A program made the translations under genes and the position numbers. Shown here piece after piece: positions 8,376 to 15,119 of a DNA stretch of 64,000 bases (positions within the stretch are counted from its first letter, which is position 1; each line of letters opens with the position of its first letter). Origin of the DNA: JARRLC01 sp050290865 (GTDB lineage Bacteria > Pseudomonadota > Alphaproteobacteria > Rhizobiales > Rhodomicrobiaceae). The notes below the pieces were generated by a model. That model worked only from the letters and a program-made list of their open reading frames with translations, ran no database searches and was not told the DNA's origin. The DNA lies in assembly GCA_050290865.1 (NCBI GenBank), contig JBNKIW010000019.1:5281-69280 (forward strand), read 5' to 3'.

Positions 8376-8690
8376 ATGAAGAAACTGCTTTTGACCCTTG
8401 CACTCGTCGTATTCGGCGGCATCAGCTTTTCCGCAGCCACCCCTGCGCACGCGCTGAGCGCCAACGCCATCGGCGGCGTGAGCAAGGCCATGCCGACCAG
8501 CCAGGTCAGCAAGGTGTTTTTTGACTGTGGCCGCCGGTGTGCTCGCCCTTGCTACCGCCGGTATCGGCCCTGCTACCGCCGTGCCTATCGGCGGTGCTAT
8601 CGCCGTTGCTACCGTCCGTGCTATCGCCGTTGCTACCGTCCGTGCTACCGCCGTTGCTACCGCTCCTGCTGGTTCGGCTGCTGGTGGTAA
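8376..8690 (+). CDS. Secreted Cys/Arg/Tyr tandem-repeat miniprotein 1
   Basis: A 104-aa protein with a clear Sec signal peptide (KKLLLTLALVVFGGISFSA, cleavage after AHA near residue 27), a short prefix containing GGVSKAMPTSQVSKV, then a tail of CYRRCYRP repeats ending SCWFGCWW. A 24-nt unit encoding CYRRCYRP is tandemly repeated at 8595-8618, 8619-8642 and 8643-8666. Start chosen at the ATG preceded by GGAGGAGGA; the frame is open to a TTG at 8346. The mature peptide is extremely basic and Cys-rich, so it could bind metal, nucleic acid or membranes, or be disulfide-crosslinked; none of this is shown. I recognise no named family. A paralogue lies 280 bp downstream. Confidence 0.8.
   Translation: MKKLLLTLALVVFGGISFSAATPAHALSANAIGGVSKAMPTSQVSKVFFDCGRRCARPCYRRYRPCYRRAYRRCYRRCYRPCYRRCYRPCYRRCYRSCWFGCWW
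8595..8666 (+). repeat. 24-bp in-frame tandem repeat (CYRRCYRP coding)
   Basis: Three consecutive 24-nt units, the first two identical and the third differing at three positions (8648, 8664, 8665), encode C-Y-R-R-C-Y-R-P twice and C-Y-R-R-C-Y-R-S. The near identity at DNA level suggests recent expansion by slippage and predicts length variation between strains. Confidence 0.85.
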
Positions 8691-8735
8691 GGAAGACGGT
8701 GCAGCACTGCTTGCAACGGGCAGTGATCGTCAGAA

Positions 8736-8769
8736 GCGGTTTGCCGCGCAGGCAGGCCGCTTTTTTCTT
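8736..8769 (+). terminator. Intrinsic terminator of miniprotein 1
   Basis: Ten-bp stem (8736-8745 with 8751-8760, two G-U pairs), 5-nt loop, then TTTTTTC. The stem sequence is closely similar to the terminator after miniprotein 2, so each paralogue is a separate transcription unit. Confidence 0.8.
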
Positions 8770-8924
8770 TGCGTGACACCGAGGCGAAGAGCCCCGCAGC
8801 GCTACCTCCCGTCAGCGCGCGCTGCATACAAATCGAACGAACCTGCTTCGACGAATTGAAAAAGAATGAAACATCCATAGCCATATTCATTACTTAGCGT
8901 AATTACGCCTTAGACAATATCAGC

Positions 8925-8943
8925 GAGTATGGCGTCGCTTTCC
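8925..8943 (+). promoter_or_regulatory. Conserved leader upstream of Cys/Arg miniprotein 2
   Basis: Second copy of GARTATSGCGTYGCTTTCC, matching 8336-8354 at all but the degenerate positions, with the same placement relative to the downstream ribosome-binding site and start codon. Confidence 0.55.
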
Positions 8944-8967
8944 GATGAAACAGTGAGGAGAAAGCTC

Positions 8968-9255
8968 ATGCGGAAACTGATGTTGGCAATAGCCCTGCTT
9001 ATCTTTGGCGGAATCACCTTCTCAGCCGGTACCCCGGCACGCGCGCTTGAGGTTGGCACGCTGACCGGCGTCAACAAGGCGATGCCCGCCGGCGAAGTGA
9101 CCAAGGTCCGTTGGCGCCGTCATCGCTGCTGCTACCGCTACCGGCGCTGCTACCGGCGCCTGCGCTGTTACAGGCCGTGTTATCGCCGCTGCTATCGGCC
9201 CTGTTACCGCCGGTGTTACCGCCCGTGCTTCGTCGGCTGGGCGTGGCATTGGTAA
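8968..9255 (+). CDS. Secreted Cys/Arg/Tyr tandem-repeat miniprotein 2
   Basis: A 95-aa paralogue of the upstream gene. Signal peptide RKLMLAIALLIFGGITFSAG with cleavage after ARA (~residue 24), prefix TGVNKAMPAGEVTKV aligned with the KAMP...V-K-V prefix of paralogue 1, then a CYRR/CYRP tail (9166-9225) ending CFVGWAWHW. Start chosen at the ATG after GAGGAG; an in-frame upstream ATG at 8929 lies inside the conserved leader and has no ribosome-binding site. Paralogue 2 keeps the aromatic C-terminus but has fewer Cys. Secretion is well supported; function is unknown. Confidence 0.8.
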   Translation: MRKLMLAIALLIFGGITFSAGTPARALEVGTLTGVNKAMPAGEVTKVRWRRHRCCYRYRRCYRRLRCYRPCYRRCYRPCYRRCYRPCFVGWAWHW

Positions 9256-9303
9256 AACGCGGACGGTGTAGCGTTGCCCGCACCGGGCGACGGAAAACCG
9301 GAT

Positions 9304-9333
9304 ACGGCTTGCCCCGCGGGCAGGCCGTTTTTC
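9304..9333 (+). terminator. Intrinsic terminator of miniprotein 2
   Basis: Ten-bp stem (9304-9313 with 9319-9328, one G-U pair), 5-nt CCGCG loop and a run of T. It resembles the terminator at 8736-8769 in stem and loop, indicating that the duplicated cassette included the terminator. Confidence 0.8.
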
Positions 9334-9391
9334 TGCCAGGGCTGTTCAGCCCGGTTCCGTGCGGCGTCATGGCGCCAGACGCGTTTTCGGA

Positions 9392-9592
9392 ATGGACCGG
9401 CGTGACTTTCTTTTGGCAACTGCCGCAGCGGCGTTGTTGCCACGAGTAGCGCTCGCAAGACCGGCGTCCGGCAAGCGGCGGCCGACAGGCGGGTGTTCCC
9501 GGCCGTTCCGCCTTGGGGTGACGCGCTGGCCGCCGAAAGGGGCAGGGGAATCGCATATGAGTAAAAGCGGCTTGCATCTTGGCCGCGAGTAG
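9392..9592 (+). pseudogene. Truncated gene start with Tat signal peptide
   Basis: The frame begins MDRRDFLLATAAAALLPRVA with ALA-RP following, a textbook twin-arginine signal (RRDFL, hydrophobic stretch, ALA cleavage site). Only ~45 residues follow before a stop at 9590-9592, immediately next to a transposase remnant. It looks like the 5' end of an exported protein gene whose body has been lost. Product unknown; a very short genuine protein cannot be excluded. Confidence 0.5.
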
Positions 9593-9607
9593 ATTCTGAA
9601 GGCGTTC

Positions 9608-10082
9608 ATGGTTTCGGATGGGGAAAACATTGAAGCTTTCAAATCTACATTTTCAGACTATCCTGATTCTCGCGATCAGAAGTCTTGGTATGAACTGCAC
9701 GAAATTCTTTTCATCGCCTTCGCGGCGGTGTTGTGTGGGGCGAAGAATTGCGTGGAAATCGCGGAGTGTGCCCGGGCCAAACTGCCGTTGCTGCGCCAAT
9801 TCCTGATCCTGAAGCACGGTGCGCCTAGCCACGACACGTTCAGCCGGGTGTTCAGGCTCCTCGATCCGAAAGCGTTTGAGGCCTGTTTCGCCCGCTTCAT
9901 GGACACCTTCCGCACCCAAGCTTGAACGCGAGGGGCGCGCTCGCATGCCGCCCATGATGGTTTCGGCATGTGGTTTGGAGACGCGCATGACGCTCGCCCA
10001 TACGATTGCGCCCCAAGGCAACGAAGTGCAAGGTGCCCTGAAATTGCTTGAACTGATTTCGCTCAAGGGCAATCAATTCGAT
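9608..10082 (+). pseudogene. Remnant of ISAs1-family transposase
   Basis: The first frame (9608-9925) encodes ~105 aa typical of the N-terminal domain of ISAs1 transposases: DYPDSRDQKSWYELHEILFI, AAVLCGAKNCVEIAECARAK, HGAPSHDTFSRVFRLLDP, FEACFARFM. The match then shifts to another frame, where MVSACGLETRMTLAHTIAP and NEVQGALKLLELISLKGNQ correspond to the internal DDE-domain region, with the intervening catalytic-start segment missing. It ends abruptly at the palindromic element at 10083. Deletion plus frameshift make it non-functional. Confidence 0.85.
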
Positions 10083-10160
10083 CTAGTACAGCCAGAGGCA
10101 AGTTCGCACCCGATTCGCCGCACGTGCGCAAGCGAACTTGCCTCGGAAAAGCTGTACTAG
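10083..10160. repeat. Palindromic repeat element, copy 2
   Basis: Outer perfect arms CTAGTACAGC (10083-10092) and GCTGTACTAG (10151-10160); inner perfect 13-bp stem GAGGCAAGTTCGC (10095-10107) with its complement at 10132-10144; loop containing CGATTCGCCGCAC. It abuts or interrupts the ISAs1 remnant. It shares outer arms, inner-stem core and loop motif with the element at 4155-4228 and has perfect CTAG termini, which could be part of the element or a target duplication. Confidence 0.82.
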
Positions 10161-10220
10161 AAAGAAACTCGCTGCAGCGCACAACAATCGGCCGGAAAAG
10201 GGCCGTTTCATATATTCGGG

Positions 10221-10288
10221 TGTGCGCGGCACATGACAACTCACATTATATCCGAGCCCCCATCCCCGATGTGTGGTTTTTCACACAT
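10221..10288 (+). promoter_or_regulatory. Possible enhancer (UAS) palindromes upstream of dctP
   Basis: Two dyads: TGTGC-GCG-GCACA at 10221-10233 and ATGTGTG-N6-CACACAT at 10269-10288. They lie roughly 140-210 bp upstream of the sigma-54 promoter at 10428, the usual distance for sites bound by an NtrC-family activator. The TGTGC/GCACA half-sites resemble those recalled for DctD of rhizobia. No dctBD genes are in the window, so the activator is inferred. Confidence 0.5.
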
Positions 10289-10427
10289 GCTCTTGGCGTG
10301 ATTGGGTAGAAGCATACCCGCTTGCGCCGCGTTCCGGCGGCGCTACGACCGTCCAGCCGGCCTGAAGAGCCCCTAAAATCATGCGCTTGCTGCATAGTGG
10401 ACCGGCGCTGCGCGAATAGCTCACTGG

Positions 10428-10444
10428 CTGGCACGCCGATTGCT
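10428..10444 (+). promoter_or_regulatory. Sigma-54 promoter of dctPQM
   Basis: The sequence CTGGCACGCCGATTGCT matches the RpoN consensus YTGGCACG-N4-TTGCW at every defined position, with the -24 GG at 10430-10431 and the -12 GC at 10442-10443. The dctP start codon is ~77 nt downstream, leaving a leader of about 65 nt. The rest of 10161-10520 holds no gene. Confidence 0.85.
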
Positions 10445-10520
10445 CATCATTCCTCCGTCAACCAATTCCGGGCTGGCTGCTGCCGCCCACATTTGGTGCA
10501 TCTATTCAGGGAGGTCTTTC

Positions 10521-11531
10521 ATGCGTAGAATCATCGTCTCCGCCTCAGCCGCCGCCGCCATAGCCGTGGCGTTCACGGCAGCGCCCGCATTCGCGGACTG
10601 CGATCCGGGCGAAACCGTCATCAAGTTCAGCCACGTTACCAACACTGACAAACACCCTAAGGGCATCGCCGCATCGCTCCTGGCCAAGCGGGTCAATGAA
10701 GAGATGAACGGCAAGGCCTGCATGCAGGTGTTCCCGAATTCCAGCCTTTACGACGACAACAAGGTGCTGGAAGCGCTCCTCAACGGAGACGTTCAGCTGG
10801 CAGCGCCCTCGCTCTCCAAATTCGAGAAATTCACCAAGAAGTTCCGTATCTTCGACCTGCCGTTCCTCTTCGAGGATGTCAAAGCCGTCGAGCGCTTCCA
10901 GAACTCCGAAGACGGCCAGAAGCTGAAGAATGCGATGCGCAAGCGCGGCCTTCTGGGCCTTTCCTTCTGGCACAACGGCATGAAGCAGATGTCGGCGAGC
11001 CGGCCGCTGATCAAGCCCGAGGACGCCAAGGGCCTCAAATTCCGTGTGCAGGCGTCCGACGTCCTGGTGGCGCAGTTCCAGCAACTCGGCGCCAATCCGC
11101 AGAAGATGTCCTTCAAGGAGGTCTATGGCGGCCTTCAGACCAAGGTCATCGACGGTCAGGAAAACACCTGGTCGAACATCTACGGCAAGAAATTCTTCGA
11201 AGTGCAGGACGGCGTAACGGAAACCAATCACGGCATCCTCGACTATCTCGTGGTGACATCCGCCGAATGGTGGGACGGCCTGAAGCCCGATGTGCGCGAT
11301 CAGTTCGGCAAAATCCTCAAAGAAGTGACCGAGACCCGCAACGCGGAGTCAACCAAGGTCAATGAGGAGAACAAGCAGAAGATCATTGCCGCCGGGGCCA
11401 AGGTCCGCACGCTCACGAAAGAGCAGCGCGCCGCCTGGGTCAAAGCCCTGGAGCCTGTCTGGAAGAAGTTCGAGAAGGACATCGGTGCCGACAGCATCAA
11501 GGCGGCTCTCGCAGCCAACGAAGGCAAATAA
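10521..11531 (+). CDS. dctP: TRAP transporter periplasmic solute-binding protein DctP
   Basis: Binds C4-dicarboxylate-type substrates in the periplasm and delivers them to DctQM. 336 aa with a Sec signal peptide (cleavage after AFA, ~residue 24) and the DctP fold: TVIKFSHVTNTDKHPKG, LNGDVQLAAPSLSKF, GLKFRVQASDVLVAQFQQLGANP and the signature VYGGLQTKVIDGQENTWSNI, with the conserved Arg in KFRV that pairs with the substrate carboxylate. Start at 10521 follows GGGAGG; the open frame reaches further upstream only through the promoter leader. First gene of a dctPQM operon. Close resemblance to malate/fumarate/succinate binders is inferred from motifs. Confidence 0.94.
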   Translation: MRRIIVSASAAAAIAVAFTAAPAFADCDPGETVIKFSHVTNTDKHPKGIAASLLAKRVNEEMNGKACMQVFPNSSLYDDNKVLEALLNGDVQLAAPSLSKFEKFTKKFRIFDLPFLFEDVKAVERFQNSEDGQKLKNAMRKRGLLGLSFWHNGMKQMSASRPLIKPEDAKGLKFRVQASDVLVAQFQQLGANPQKMSFKEVYGGLQTKVIDGQENTWSNIYGKKFFEVQDGVTETNHGILDYLVVTSAEWWDGLKPDVRDQFGKILKEVTETRNAESTKVNEENKQKIIAAGAKVRTLTKEQRAAWVKALEPVWKKFEKDIGADSIKAALAANEGK

Positions 11532-11577
11532 GCGTGCATCACGCTGACCGGGCGCCGTCCATGGCGTGAGGCAATAG

Positions 11578-11603
11578 ACGTGGCCGGTCTCATCCGGCCG
11601 CGT
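11578..11603 (+). other. Intercistronic stem-loop between dctP and dctQ
   Basis: Ten-bp arms (11578-11587 and 11594-11603, one G-U pair) with a 6-nt loop and no T run. Such hairpins after binding-protein genes commonly protect the upstream message or reduce read-through, giving excess binding protein over membrane subunits. Confidence 0.5.
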
Positions 11604-11647
11604 CTTCAACAATCCATAACCGCTACCGATCCTGGGGAGGACCGGCC

Positions 11648-12274
11648 GTGTCCGTCGAAAACCGCAGCGCCCTGAGCCGGGCGATTGACAGCCTTGAGGA
11701 AACGTTGATCGCCCTCTTTCTGGGCCTTATGACGCTCATCACCTTCGCCAATGTCATCGTGCGCCACGTTTTCAACAGTAACATCCTGTGGGCGCTGGAA
11801 CTGACGGTCTTCCTTTTTGCCTGGCTGGTGCTGCTCGGCGTTTCCTATTGCGTCAAGCATTCTGTTCATCTCGGCGTGGATGTCTTCATCGAGATCGCGC
11901 CGCCGCGGGTGCGCAGAATTCTGGCGCTCCTTGCGGTGACCGCCTGTCTTGTCTTCTCGCTGCTGCTTCTGAAGGGCTCGTGGGACTATTGGTACGCCTT
12001 CGCCACCAAGCGCGCCTTTCTGGAAACGAACGACGTGCCGATGCCGGAATTCCTGCAGTTCCTGGCCGACCGGTTCAATGAAGGTGAGCGATACGAGAAG
12101 ATCCCGCGGTTCATCCCCTATTTTGCCTTACCGCTCGGGGTAACTCTGCTGACCTTCCGTTATGTGCAGGCCGCCTATCTGATCCTCACGGGACAGAGAG
12201 ACCGGCTGATTGCCGGACACGAAGCCGAAGAGGAACTTGCTCAGCTCTCCGCGGGCAGCAGGCGGGAGGACTGA
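11648..12274 (+). CDS. dctQ: TRAP transporter small permease DctQ
   Basis: A 208-aa membrane protein with about four hydrophobic helices (ALFLGLMTLITFANVIVRHVF, ALELTVFLFAWLVLLGVSYC, ILALLAVTACLVFSLLLL, a C-terminal helix near IPYFALPLGVTLLTF). The ANVIVRHVF and HLGVDVF segments are DctQ hallmarks. GTG start preceded by GGGGAGGA. A 35-residue insertion between helices 3 and 4 (FATKRAFLETNDVPMPE...) is of the type seen in dicarboxylate-class DctQ. It precedes dctM by only 4 bp. Confidence 0.92.
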   Translation: MSVENRSALSRAIDSLEETLIALFLGLMTLITFANVIVRHVFNSNILWALELTVFLFAWLVLLGVSYCVKHSVHLGVDVFIEIAPPRVRRILALLAVTACLVFSLLLLKGSWDYWYAFATKRAFLETNDVPMPEFLQFLADRFNEGERYEKIPRFIPYFALPLGVTLLTFRYVQAAYLILTGQRDRLIAGHEAEEELAQLSAGSRRED

Positions 12275-12278
12275 TCAT

Positions 12279-13652
12279 ATGTCTGTCGTCGTTCTGTTCA
12301 CCCTCGTTATCTGCCTCCTGTTCATCGGTGTCCCGATTGCTGTTGCGCTGGGGCTGTCGAGCATTGTCTTCCTGCTGATCTATTCGGATGCTTCTCTCGC
12401 GTCGATCGCGCAGACGCTGTTCTCCGCTTTCGAAGGCCATTACACGCTGCTTGCAATCCCGTTTTTCATCCTCGCATCTGTTTTCATGTCGACCGGGGGG
12501 GTGGCCCGGCGCATCATCCGCTTCGCGATAGCCGTCGTCGGCCATATCCGCGGGGGGCTGGCGATTGCGTCGGTGTTCGCCTGTATGCTGTTTGCCGCAC
12601 TCTCGGGCTCGTCGCCAGCGACCGTCGTGGCCATCGGCTCGATCGTCATCGCCGGCATGCGTCAGGTCGGCTACAGCAAGGAATTCGCGGCCGGTGTCAT
12701 CTGCAATGCCGGAACGCTCGGTATCCTCATCCCGCCGTCGATCGTGATGGTCGTTTACGCTGCAGCAACCGACGTTTCGGTCGGGCGCATGTTCCTCGGC
12801 GGCGTCGTCCCGGGTCTTGTCGCCGGTCTGATGCTGATGGTGGGTATTTACACCGCTGCGCGCTGGAAAGGCTTGCCATCGCAGCCTTGGGCGGGCTTTG
12901 GCGAGATCGTCGAGTCGGTGTGGGATGCGGGATGGGGCCTGTTCCTCATCGTCATCATTCTCGGCGGCATCTATGGCGGTATCTTCACGCCAACCGAGGC
13001 CGCGGCGGTTGCGGCGGTCTACGCATTCTTCATCGCCAATTTCGTCTACCGCGACATGGGGCCGCTCAAAGGTAAGGGCGGCGAAGTCGCGTCGTTCTGG
13101 CGCAACCCGCAAAGCATCCTGACAGTCTGGTTTCATCCCGATACCAAGCGCGCCCTGTTCGAAGCGGGCAAGCTGACCGTCGCGCTCCTGTTCATCATCG
13201 CCAACGCGCTGATCCTCAAGCATGTGCTGACGGAGGAGCGTATTCCGCAGATGATCACCGAGGCGATGCTCGGCGCAGGGTTCGGCCCGGTCCTGTTCCT
13301 GGTCGCGGTGAACATCATCCTGCTGATCGGCGGTCAGTTCATGGAGCCGTCGGGCCTGCTGGTGATCGTCGCGCCGCTGGTGTTCCCCATCGCCATTCAA
13401 CTCGGCATCGATCCCATTCACCTCGGCATCATCATGGTGGTGAACATGGAGATCGGCATGATAACGCCGCCGGTGGGGCTGAACCTCTTCGTTACGGCGG
13501 GGGTGGCGCAGATGTCGGTGATGAACGTCGTCAAGGCCGCGTTGCCGTGGGTGGCGATCATGTTCGTTTTCCTGATCCTCGTGACCTACGTGCCCTTCAT
13601 CTCGACCTGGCTGCCGACCCTGCTGATGGGGCCGGAGATCATCACGCGATAG
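12279..13652 (+). CDS. dctM: TRAP transporter large permease DctM
   Basis: The translocation subunit, 457 aa, with about a dozen transmembrane helices. Family landmarks: FIGVPIAVALGLSS near the N-terminus, LLAIPFFILASVFMSTGG, SGSSPATVVAIGSI, ICNAGTLGILIPPSIVMVVY, TPTEAAAVAAVYA and EIGMITPPVGLNLFVTAG. Start chosen at 12279 after GGAGGA; the frame is open back into dctQ. A longer cytoplasmic loop (GPLKGKGGEVASFWRNPQ, around residues 262-290) is typical of the dicarboxylate-type proteins. Uptake is expected to be driven by the sodium gradient. Confidence 0.95.
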   Translation: MSVVVLFTLVICLLFIGVPIAVALGLSSIVFLLIYSDASLASIAQTLFSAFEGHYTLLAIPFFILASVFMSTGGVARRIIRFAIAVVGHIRGGLAIASVFACMLFAALSGSSPATVVAIGSIVIAGMRQVGYSKEFAAGVICNAGTLGILIPPSIVMVVYAAATDVSVGRMFLGGVVPGLVAGLMLMVGIYTAARWKGLPSQPWAGFGEIVESVWDAGWGLFLIVIILGGIYGGIFTPTEAAAVAAVYAFFIANFVYRDMGPLKGKGGEVASFWRNPQSILTVWFHPDTKRALFEAGKLTVALLFIIANALILKHVLTEERIPQMITEAMLGAGFGPVLFLVAVNIILLIGGQFMEPSGLLVIVAPLVFPIAIQLGIDPIHLGIIMVVNMEIGMITPPVGLNLFVTAGVAQMSVMNVVKAALPWVAIMFVFLILVTYVPFISTWLPTLLMGPEIITR

Positions 13653-13664
13653 CGGCGAGGGACA

Positions 13665-14666
13665 TCACGCGGGGGCGGCGATGGCGTCCGACTCCGAGCC
13701 CTGGGCTCGGGGCAGGAGCCGCGCCAGGAAATCATCGGCATGCTCCTCATCGGGCCGCCAGCGTGGTGTCTCTGGCGTGACGCGGCGCAGGATATCGCGG
13801 TTGGTGGAGTAGGCACCGTCTGGGCCGAGCCGAATCAGATCGACGCCCTTGGGGATGGTCCGGACGCGGAAGCGGCGCAGTTCCGGCCGAGCGGCGCAGG
13901 CAGTCTCGTGCTGGAGGCAGTCGAGTTCATCGTCGATGGTGAGGTGGACGGCGGCGTCGTCGGCCGCGTCCTGGAGGCGGGCGAGACTGTTATAAAGAGT
14001 GCGCCGGTCGCCAACCGGACCGCCGGGCACATCGCGGCCGATTTTCTGGAGAGGTGTGACGATCCAGTCCGTGATGCCGAGGCGCCGGAGTAGACGCGGC
14101 ATGCCGATGAGCGGCTGCGGCCCGGACGGCATCAGCACCGACGCGACGGCGATGGCCGTACGCGGCGCGAGGACGGCAACGGCGCGCTCGATCCCGGCGA
14201 CGGTCGCCGCCCAGGCACCAGTCACGCCTCGGAGGCGGTCATGCGTGGCGGCGTCGGCTGCGTCGAGGGATGTGGCGATCTTCGTGGGCGCGAGCGTGAC
14301 GAGCCAGTCGGCGCATTCGGCGAGGTGCGTGCCGTTGGTGACGAGGCCGGTCGGGATATCGAGCATGCGGCCGGTCGCGAGGATGGCCTGCGTGTAGGGG
14401 CGCGAGTCGGGAAGGAGCGGCTCGTAGCCCTGGATGGAGAGGGCGAAGATGGGCGCGCGGGTGGCGGCCTCGCGGATGAAACGGGTATAGCGGTCGGTGG
14501 GGATCGTCGATCCGATCATTTCCGCCCGCTGACTGACGAAACAGACAGGGCATTTCAGATTGCACCCCTCGGGAGCAGGGACGATGAAAGTGAGGAACTG
14601 CCGCCCGTTCATCGCACCGGGGTATTCATCGGTGTCGTCAATCGGCAATAATCCTTCGGCGGGCAT
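13665..14666 (-). CDS. Radical SAM protein of unknown substrate
   Basis: A 333-aa protein with the radical-SAM cluster motif CNLKCPVC (C35, C39, C42 from the start used), preceded by LTFIVPAPEG and followed by FALSIQGYEPLL and GLVTNGTHL, which fit the SAM-binding GGEP-like and later strands of the barrel. A C-terminal SPASM-type Cys cluster is not evident; two isolated Cys occur near residues 265-271 (DCLQHETAC). In-frame upstream ATGs exist at 14693 and 14723; none has a good ribosome-binding site, so the start is uncertain. It is convergent with dctM (12-bp gap) and stands alone. Possible role in cofactor or peptide modification, but no partner peptide was identified. Confidence 0.82.
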   Translation of the reverse strand: MPAEGLLPIDDTDEYPGAMNGRQFLTFIVPAPEGCNLKCPVCFVSQRAEMIGSTIPTDRYTRFIREAATRAPIFALSIQGYEPLLPDSRPYTQAILATGRMLDIPTGLVTNGTHLAECADWLVTLAPTKIATSLDAADAATHDRLRGVTGAWAATVAGIERAVAVLAPRTAIAVASVLMPSGPQPLIGMPRLLRRLGITDWIVTPLQKIGRDVPGGPVGDRRTLYNSLARLQDAADDAAVHLTIDDELDCLQHETACAARPELRRFRVRTIPKGVDLIRLGPDGAYSTNRDILRRVTPETPRWRPDEEHADDFLARLLPRAQGSESDAIAAPA

Positions 14667-14723
14667 GGTGAAACAAATCCCATCAAAATACATCCACAAT
14701 ACATTACGCCGAAAACATCGCAA

Positions 14724-15119
14724 TTATCAATAGTTCTGATGCATTTCAAGTTAGAACAGCGCCACAATGACACATGCAGGTACTTATTCGTGATATTTAT
14801 CACATAGAAATGCTAGTAGACACGGGACATTTTCTGTTTTCAATCTTTTCATTATCAGAAGTATATATGACTTTAGCGAATCGGTAATGAGATCGCGCTT
14901 CCCAGAATCAGGGCTGAAAGGGCCGGTGATCAAAATTTGATGTTGATTTAATCAGCAGCCAGACGTACCGCTCGGCTACTCAAAAAAGGAGATCTTCTTC
15001 AAACTCCAGGCAACCAGCGGCAACGCCATAAGTCGCCCACGGCATGGCCTCAACGAAATAATGTCTGTGCCAAAGGGGCAAAAGTGACGTGTCCCTTGCG
15101 TAACTATAGTTCTTGAGGT
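14724..15119. other. AT-rich gene-free region
   Basis: About 400 bp with markedly lower GC than the flanks and stop codons in all frames. No tRNA, IS end or strong terminator recognised. Together with 16416-17333 it brackets the unrecognised 15120-16415 gene, as in a horizontally acquired island. Confidence 0.5.

Noticed and set aside
8595..9225. Possible CRISPR or minisatellite array
   Set aside because: The repeats are contiguous 24-nt coding units without spacers, in frame with a signal peptide, so they are coding tandem repeats, not CRISPR.
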